From assembly GCA_004352715.1 (NCBI GenBank), contig SCFE01000110.1:1588131-1652130 (forward strand): a DNA stretch of 64,000 nucleotides. The letters are read 5' to 3'. Under the pieces are notes generated by a model. That model did no database searches and was not told the origin of the DNA. It was given only the letters and a program-made list of their open reading frames with translations. Below, piece after piece: positions 51,201 through 60,200 of the stretch (its first letter is position 1; every line of letters begins with the position of its first letter). This stretch comes from Hofstenia miamia (taxonomy: Eukaryota; Xenacoelomorpha; Acoela). The translations under genes and the position numbers were made by a program.

Positions 51201-54200
51201 AAAGTCTTGAGCAATGGATACACAGTAAAATATATTTTAATAACTATTAAGCATTTGAGTAAACATTATTTTAGTGTGCTGTCTCAATACTTTTGTTCAG
51301 ATCTGTACAAAACAATTTTATTATAGTTTAGGCATTGATGAGCCGATATGGTTTCTAAAAAAAGCCGCGGATCACAATTTTGCTCAATATAATGTTGTTT
51401 TTTGAAAAAAATCGGGCCAGGTTAAGAGACTGGCCGGGCTGAGCCCAAAAATCAGCCCCGGTTCCAAAGCTGATGTGAGATGTAGCGTAATGACGTTGTT
51501 CACGTCATATTTTTAGTTTTCTCGGTTGCAATGTTAACGCTAAGCACTTGAAATTTTATTCGTAATGATCCATCTTTGTTGTAGCTTTATTCACAAACCC
51601 ATTATTGCGCCATAAGTTACGACATGTGCTATTTTCCATTCATATTTCANACTGGCCGGGCTGAGCCCAAAAATCAGCCCCGGTTCCAAAGCTGATGTGA
51701 GATGTAGCGTAATGACGTTGTTCACGTCATATTTTTAGTTTTCTCGGTTGCAATGTTAACGCTAAGCACTTGAAATTTTATTCGTAATGATCCATCTTTG
51801 TTGTAGCTTTATTCACAAACCCATTATTGCGCCATAAGTTACGACATGTGCTATTTTCCATTCATATTTCATATTTTGTCATGGTACAAATTCAGCCTGT
51901 TTTTAAGGTAATGGGTTTAAGGTCAAGATGATATTTAATATTCAGTACCACCTTGCTACAGATATTAAAGTAACTTATTAACGGCTCCATTGAAAGTTAG
52001 TCACGATTTAGCTGAAATTTCTTCTATATAAACTTTTGTTTAGTGATTCTGCATATTTTACATATAAATGACATCTATTTAGGAGAGAGACTCCAACTTG
52101 GCGAATTTGTTCTCAACTGTCGCACGATATGTTGCTTGGACGGTGGAAAAATTGCCTTGAGTTGTTCAGTCGAATATTTATGGAAGACGTTGGCTCAGAG
52201 AACGGGTCATTGTTGAGTGAAGTCGGTGGATTTGATGTTAGAGAAGCAAGGTTTAAAAAAGAAATGGAAAAACTTCGCAATAGCCAAACTAGAGATCTTA
52301 TTCTAGAGGTATATTTTTGAAACTACAAAATCAAAATACTTTATTAGCAAACGTTTTTTCTAAAATAATAAATATTTCATAAAAATTTACAAAAATTGCA
52401 ATGTGCACTGTACACTAGCATGTTAATGTTATCTGTTGAGTATGCAATTTGAGAATGCAAATGATATCCCGAAGTCCTTTTGTCTTATTTTTTAATAGAT
52501 TTTTAAATTCTAAATCGAGATTGACGCATAATTTGTAAACTGAATTTGAAAATGATTTTGCAACGTTAGATTGATTTTATTGTATCCATCTATCAACACT
52601 TGTTTATTTCTTACATTTTATTTAATCTTATGTTTTGTCTTTTTGTCTAATTAGTTTATATAATTTACAAAGTGAAAGGTGCTGGCTGGTATAAATTGAA
52701 AATGTATAGTTGTATGGCTCATATCAAGTGTTGATTAGATAAGAAGACTGCCAACAATGAATTCATTGAGCCAAGTGTCTAATTCCCATGCATATATTAC
52801 GAATTTTTTCGTTAATGAATTTTGTGTAGTTGTCTGATTAACATGTTTTTTTTGCACCTTATCATTTAAAGACTTCTTTGCTGCAAAATCTTTTTTTGTA
52901 CAAAAAACAAAGAAATGTCTTTTTGCTATATTTATATTTAGTCTATGCTAGTTAAATATTTTATGATTTCTTTTATATCCACAGTCAGTTCAACTATTAA
53001 TTTGTTCGAGTTCTCTTTCAAATTGTCAATGCAGATGTCATAATATATTTTGCTGTTTAGAACGCTTATGTAATCTATTTGTATATATAGTAAATAGCAA
53101 CGGGCCCATCATTGTGCATTGTGATACACCTTTACTCGTTGCAACTGGTCTGTTAGGAAACTTTTTATGAGACAACAGCTGCTGAAACCAGTGAGAAAGT
53201 TAATTCATAAATATCACAACTCATTGTAAATTTTCGTATTGATTTTGTTGCTTTGAATTTATTTCATAATTTCATAAGAATCAAAGATATACGTTGTAAT
53301 CTTTAGGAAACTTGATAAATATTTCCCAATACCTTATATATTTTTTTACATTTTAAACAATTATTTATTAAATTGATGTCATTATTGATTAATTTCAAAT
53401 CTCAATTGCTTTTGTAAAAAGTTTTTTAAGAACGTTAATTACAGTTTTTCTTAACGTGATATTCATACATCTCCTTTCTCAATCTTTATTAAACTTCAGC
53501 TTGCTCCAATCTCCTCTGTCAGTCATTTCATTCGTTCACTTTAATATTAATTTAGCTCCAAAACAGAAAGATAACGAAGCATTTGTCTCTTCGGTGTTTA
53601 AAATATTCTTAGATAAACTTTTTATCAGCCTTACTTCCTGTTACTTTTACGATTTGATTTAACTTTGAACTGTTTCTATAATAAGTTCAAAGAATTTACA
53701 CAGGTTTTATGATTGCATATTTTATATAAATATCAGTTCAAGTTGCAACACAAAAGTTTATTTTTTTAATTTCGCTAATATATTTCAAATCGAAATTATG
53801 AAAATCGTATTGAGTAATGTCTTTATTAGTATACTTTATATTTCTTGGATTTTCATTAAATTCTTTTAGAGATCAAGAGCCTACACATTGTTGTAATTTT
53901 CCATTGCGCTTTATGTATTATAAAGTCGTTTGGTTCTTCAAATGCTTTTTTAAGATCATTTAAGCAACATTTCCTTGTTTTCTCTCAATAATAATTTTCT
54001 TTTCCCCAATGAGTGTTTCAGCTGTCCAATTTTTTAGCTTGTACATTTTTCCAAAATTCGTTTAGGTTCATAAGAGACCTCTAAATTGTACGCTTTTCAA
54101 ATTTCTGTCAACCATTGGGAAGTATAGAAACTTTTTAATTGCCCTAACATGGGTGAATTCGTACTTTAATAAAAAGCTAACCGTTACTTGAAATAACGGA

Positions 54201-57200
54201 GAAGAATCATGTTTTATACTATAATAAGCCTTGATGTTACGCTTGCTTTATGAAATGTTATTTTTTAAGTGGAATTCCTTATATTCACCCAAAAATGCAT
54301 TGACTCATCAACAATTTTAGCTTTAAGTGTTCGTTTTGTCATTAGTGTATTAAAATGAATTATCGCAGGGAGACTATTTCTCTCTATGTTAATTACTTTG
54401 CTTTGTTAGTCTTTTAACATAAATACAGGAAATTGCGATTGTTTTCCAGTACAATCTTGTGTCAAAAGAGCTTCGAGTATTTGTCACTAAAACTCAAGAG
54501 CAGTGTTTATGCACTGAAAATATTTTTTATACTTTTTATTAGACGTAAGATATCGATTAAAATTAATTATGCTTGTAAGAAATTGTTTAAAACTTATCTT
54601 TAATTACAATAATTGACAAATTCACAAAACTTTCATTTATGAAAGCAATCAATTAGTGTCATTCACAATTTTCAAAAGTTTGTATAACTTAAAATTCTAA
54701 TAATTTTGTTTTTCACAATATACAGGGTAGTCAAAAAGTCAGATAACATATTAAAGAAAAATATTATCGATTCTAATACATTAGATCTTACACTACTACG
54801 TGTTAAACTCAGTGAATATTGAAGAAACTGATATTTACATATATTTATATTCTTCTTTCTTTCCATGACTCCATCGAGGTAATCGAGGTAAAGCTAACAA
54901 ATTTAACAATCTTTCTGATCTTTTTGATCAGAAATTGTTTTCTTTAATGTGCATAATGGATAGATTTCTTAAATGGCTGACTATTTTTAACTAAAATCTT
55001 TAACAATTTTTTCATTAGGAAATGACGTTTTTCACGTAAATCCTGGTGTCCGACCCGAAAATTATGTAGTAGTTTTTTTAGAGTGCAATTTAGAAAATCT
55101 TCATTTTTATGTGAAAAATTTTATTTAAATATTTTACTCCATAAGTATACACTTCGTTTGACATTTAGGTTGAACGAGAACGATCTTGTTTGATTTTACA
55201 AACATTGCGCCAATTACATTATTCCAAACGAAGTTGCTCTTTACCAATGGCTGTTCACAAAGTTAAGGTTTCATTCAAAAACGAACCTGGTGAAGGCGAA
55301 GGCGTATCGCGTAGTTTTTATTCAGCCATTTCTGAAGCTCTTCTTGCAGACTTGCCTTTACCACCTTTAGATTACTTAACTTCCCGATCCAGTACTTCAA
55401 GTATGTATGTCCATGGATATATATATATAAATATATGTATATACATATGCTGGCGATTCCGACTAGAGTCGCGCCAGGGCGACTTTTTTGTCGTAGTCGC
55501 TAGCGCCTGCACCATGTCATTTTTTTGTATGGTCTGAATTGACTTTAAATTTCTTTCATGGATAGCTTATGCCCATACCTACAATATGAGATTTTAAAAA
55601 TTTCGATTTTTTAATTTTAATTTTTTTCGTTTTACCATAGCCGGTCGCGCCAATATAAATAATGGAATTATACAGCGCCAGCATAAATACGCGAAAACTA
55701 TCTATAGTGCCAGGATTTATATATATATATATATATATATAAAAGACGTTAACGATTTCAACACTGAATATGTATCCCCATGCTGATTAGAAGCTGTTGA
55801 GTTTACGATGTCAATGTGCAAAGATAAAAGGTGAAAGAACATTGATAGTACATCTTTACTAATCTTTCCCTTTCTGAAACCACGTTCAAGTCGTCTGACC
55901 TCTCGAATCTTCTCTGAGATGTCCGCAGTTTGCCAGACTGGCTTTTTGTGCAGTTTGACTCGGATATTTTTGATCCGAGCTACATTATTAGCTGCAGACT
56001 CCAGCACATCATGTAGTAGCTGCACCTGGGCGTCAGTATTCTGAGATGAGACATTGCATAAGTAATACAATTCACGAGACAGTGCGTCCTGCAAGTCAAC
56101 ATGATTCACTGATGATCACGTTCTACTGGATTGGATGACAAATTCAGCAGACTCTTTGAGAACCGACGCGGGTGTGTGGAATATTATAGGGAAATGGTCC
56201 GACAGATGAACTGAATTCAAAGAAAATATATCCAAAACTCCATAATCTGTTGGAGTTATGACGAGGTCAAGAAGGATGCCCTGGGGAGTAGTGGGCATTG
56301 AAACTAATTGGACAAGATCCAGAGACTCAAAACACAACTGAAATTTGTGATCCAAGCACATGTTTTCTGGAGAGGGATGACAAAGATTAAAATCGCCAGT
56401 AATAATTAGCTGGCGAGATGATGACACTTTTAATGACGATATACAATCGGTGAACTCCTTGATGAAAATGTTGATGATACCTTCCGTTCCGTACAAGAGA
56501 AGAACATCACAATGAACTGCAGATGTATTAAAGGATATGAAGAGAGATTCAAATGAGACATAATTTGAACATCGTGACAGAGTATCAACTATCGACGAGT
56601 CTTTTAGAAAGGATTTGAAGACGCAGAGCAACACATCACTGCGACTACCACAATCACAATGAACCAAGTTGAAGCCAGGAAGATGCAGCTTATTAACAGA
56701 GGAATTATCACCCTCAGAGAGCCAAGTTTCACTGATAAGGAGCACCTCAATGTCATTTTCAACTATCATATGATGTATAGCTACTGCCTTCCGCCTGATG
56801 GACCTTGCATTATAAAGACACCAACTTAGGTGAAAGGTTGTGGTCTTTTGTGAACCACACGCCACTTGGTCTTTCAAAATAGCAACCATCTCCTTGCGGA
56901 TCTAAACCTGAAGCATGGTGAGGTCATGCCTAACAGATATTGAAGAAAAGCCCTTGTTTCCATACAGTGCTGATATATTGTTAAAAAGCTTGTTGGCATC
57001 ATCTGTATTCACAAATGTAACTTTGATGGGACAGACCTTATTTTTATCCTTGTTTTCTGCACCAATTCGTTCAGACCGAACTGGTTGAACGGAAGGAGGA
57101 ACAGCACAAGTTGACAGTAATTCAGCAACAACAGTGTCAGCATCACGTTCTTCAGGAGAGCCGAATATGACATTCTTCATGTGAGATTTTTGATTTCAGA

Positions 57201-60200
57201 AGTGAGATTTCTCTCTGTTGACGATGTTTGTAAATTAGCCACGGCATGCTTTTTAATCTCATCCATAACAATATCACGTGTATTGCGCCAGGACGTTCAG
57301 CTAGGACACTTGAAGATGACTTGAGTACTGACGCATACATTGCATTATCATCTGGTAAAACAGGGGCAGGTGACGATATCATATGTGGAATTGGCTCATT
57401 TCGTTCAAAACGATCGATAACGAATCCTTGAACCTCATTTATCAAAATCGAAGCTTCAACAGGAATAATGTTGAACTTCTTTAGCCTTGATTCTCTTAAC
57501 AGATCAAGAAGTTGTGTACACTTTAATACAATAGGCGAAGGCAGGTGCTGCAAGACATCCTTCTCCACCGATATGACAGATGAGTTTTCATGAGAAGAGT
57601 GATTGTCATTTAAATTTCCACTGTAATCTAATTAAACTGTATAATTAACAGGCAAATTTATTTTTTATTTGATTTTGAAAGTCCCTTAATATACTAAAAA
57701 AACTATTAACTGACATGAATTCTTCAAAGTAACCATCGCCATTTTCAGAGTATAATTCGCAATCAGTCATTAATGACCTATAAGAAGTTGTATCATCGAG
57801 TAATCTCGTATGTCTTTCTTTTAAAGCTTTGAGAGTAGGATTATGTGTTTCTCTGTAAAGTCGTCACGAATATAGCCTTAAAGTCACTTCTAAATCAGGG
57901 CCTCTTGATGGCCAGTGTATCGTGCCAATTCGACCAATCCATTGGTTCTTCAGGTTGACGTTCAACAGAAAACGAACTGAATTTCACAATTTACAGGTAT
58001 ACCATCCTGTTGATAGAACTCGTCGATTGCATCTAAGAGTACGTAGTGGCACATATCTGTATTCAAGGACACTGATATTGCTATCTCATAAATTATTCCA
58101 TGGTGTGTCATAAGTGATGCCATGGTGTGGAGATATCATTGTTCAGCAAGTGATAGAAAAAGATTTTAAAGGTTACACAAAAACAGAAGAAAGTTTTCTT
58201 ATGCTTTTAGAAAGACGTTGTGAAAATTCATAGGCCCATTCAAGTGGTTTGTCGTCTTATGATGGCAATCTGAATAGTCATCAACCCCCTAGTAGTTTCG
58301 GTGAAGATAGCGACGTTTTAAAATGCTTTGCCAGCCCAATTAAGGCTGTGGTAAAAGTAGGGCTTATTGCTGAAAGTTCCATGAAGTCGTCAGTTTGCAT
58401 CCTTAGGATATGAAGAGATGATAAAAGCCTCAACCATCACAATTTCTTCATTCATGAATTCAGAATAGTGCATTGTTGTTAAATGTTGATAATTGGCATG
58501 GCGGTACTCAGCAAATAATTATTGAATTTCGATGTTGAATGCGAATGATATTGTGTGATTCGCGATGATATTTTGTTGCAGAATTAATTTTTAAATTTTT
58601 AATATGGGCTCACGAAACTTAGTACATAATCATGTGCTATCCCTACAACCAGAGATCTGATAGATCTGTAGTGCTTACTTGAAAAGTGGTGGTAGGGTCA
58701 GATTCCCCAGTATAATATACAGTTATGGCCAAAAAGTTCTGACAACCCAATATTTTATACGAAAATCGTTTTTGTGCGGTATAATGTACGCATATATCAT
58801 CTGAAAAGCTCATTAAGAATTTGTGAGCTTGAAATATTTGGCTTGTGCGCAGCTAAACAGCGATCTTTTCCTATTGGTTGACAACTACGCAATCGTATTT
58901 ATCAAGTTTGATTGTCTATTTATACTAATTATGAGTAGTCGGATCTTTTTTGCCATAAATGTACATATGCATATGATTCCGTATGACAATTTATTTAAAA
59001 ATGTGAAGTTTGAGCCCTATAACTCATTCCTAGGGCAACCACATTTTAACCTATAAAATTTGAAATTTTAACCTAAAGTTTTTGTTTTTTAGCCTATTAT
59101 TTTAACCTATTAAAACACGTTTTTAAAACAATTTATTGGACTTCAGAGTTTGCAAAATTGAAGTAAAATTTAAAGTAATATTCCCCGGAAGGAAGTTTCT
59201 GTCCTTTTGAAGCAACTTGTGGAGCTGAGAAAAACTTCTTTCCACAGTGCAAGAAGTTGACTGACAAGTTTGGAGTTTGCTGTACTAATACGGACTGATT
59301 TCCCCTTCTCTTAATTGCAAATAATAGAAATATCATTGAATTTCAGGCGTGTTCTAAGATACTCTCCAATAGAACAAGGATCTTCCTTGAAGTCCATTCG
59401 AGACAGAGATTCATACGCGGATTTGATGTCAAAATCGGCACTTTCAACTCTAAGTAATTCCAATAACCCAGAATAATACAGCCTAATTCCAGTAACTGGA
59501 GTGAAATTCGGCTGATTTTATGGCATCTTTTGCTTTTAATACAATTTCTTAAAGAAAGCATGCATACAATAAAATCAATAAATGCAGGAAAACGATGGAG
59601 TAATGTAAATAAGTAAATGAGTGCAAATACACAATAAAAGCAAATTCATAGTCAACAAGAAAACTTGTTTAGTTTTTTTTTGGATTTCCATCAGATTGCT
59701 AAATTTTTCCTTTTGCAAATTTAACAACTCTTTCACAAATGATTATTTCGACATTGCTGCCGGCCAGATAACAGTTTCGAAAGGCATAGAATTGCCGATA
59801 AATATTAACGCGACACAAGTTTGGCCTAAAATTGTATTAAGCCTTTTAGCATTTAACTCAAACACTTACGAATCAAAAGAAGCATTTTAGAAAGTCTCAC
59901 CTTGCAATGTATTAGGTTGGTGGCGTTTAGTGAAACCACAAACATAAATCAACGTACAGTCTGTTTCATATTAGTTCTCGCACTATCGAAATTTCGCATT
60001 TTTAAATATTAAAACCATTCTAAATGAAAATAAATCACTAATACAACAAAAAATTCATTTAAATTCACAAAAAAACTATATTTACAATGAATTCAGGTTA
60101 GATAATACCGTATTTATGTACAACAAATGATCCTAAGAGCTAGAATTTAGTATGTCCACCTTTGGCATCTATCAGAGCTTGGATTCAATCAGTTTATTAC

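Larger units (their letters stand above)
46078..52082 (+). other. UBR5 intron 32 (6.0 kb)
   Basis: Contains a small piggyBac derivative (46.38-47.46 kb), a decayed Tc1/mariner-type fragment (48.7-49.1 kb) and a 221-base false duplication (51.43-51.87 kb). The stretches 47.5-48.6 and 49.7-51.4 kb show AT-rich DNA with nothing I can identify. Confidence 0.7.
55742..57568 (-). mobile_element. LINE (CR1/L2-like) 5' half: ORF1 and endonuclease, truncated at (TA)n
   Basis: Minus strand. ORF1 (57568-56902, with at least one frameshift near 57280) ends in an RRM-like part, [14 protein letters not shown] to [12 protein letters not shown]2 follows after a short gap at 56889: [43 protein letters not shown] and [11 protein letters not shown] are the AP-endonuclease motifs. 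The linker before the RT follows to 55742, where a (TA)n tract cuts the element. RT and 3' end are missing. Confidence 0.9.

Noticed and set aside
58724-58750. Tc1-like terminal repeat as border of a complete element
   Set aside because: No inverted partner was found in the window, so no element can be drawn.
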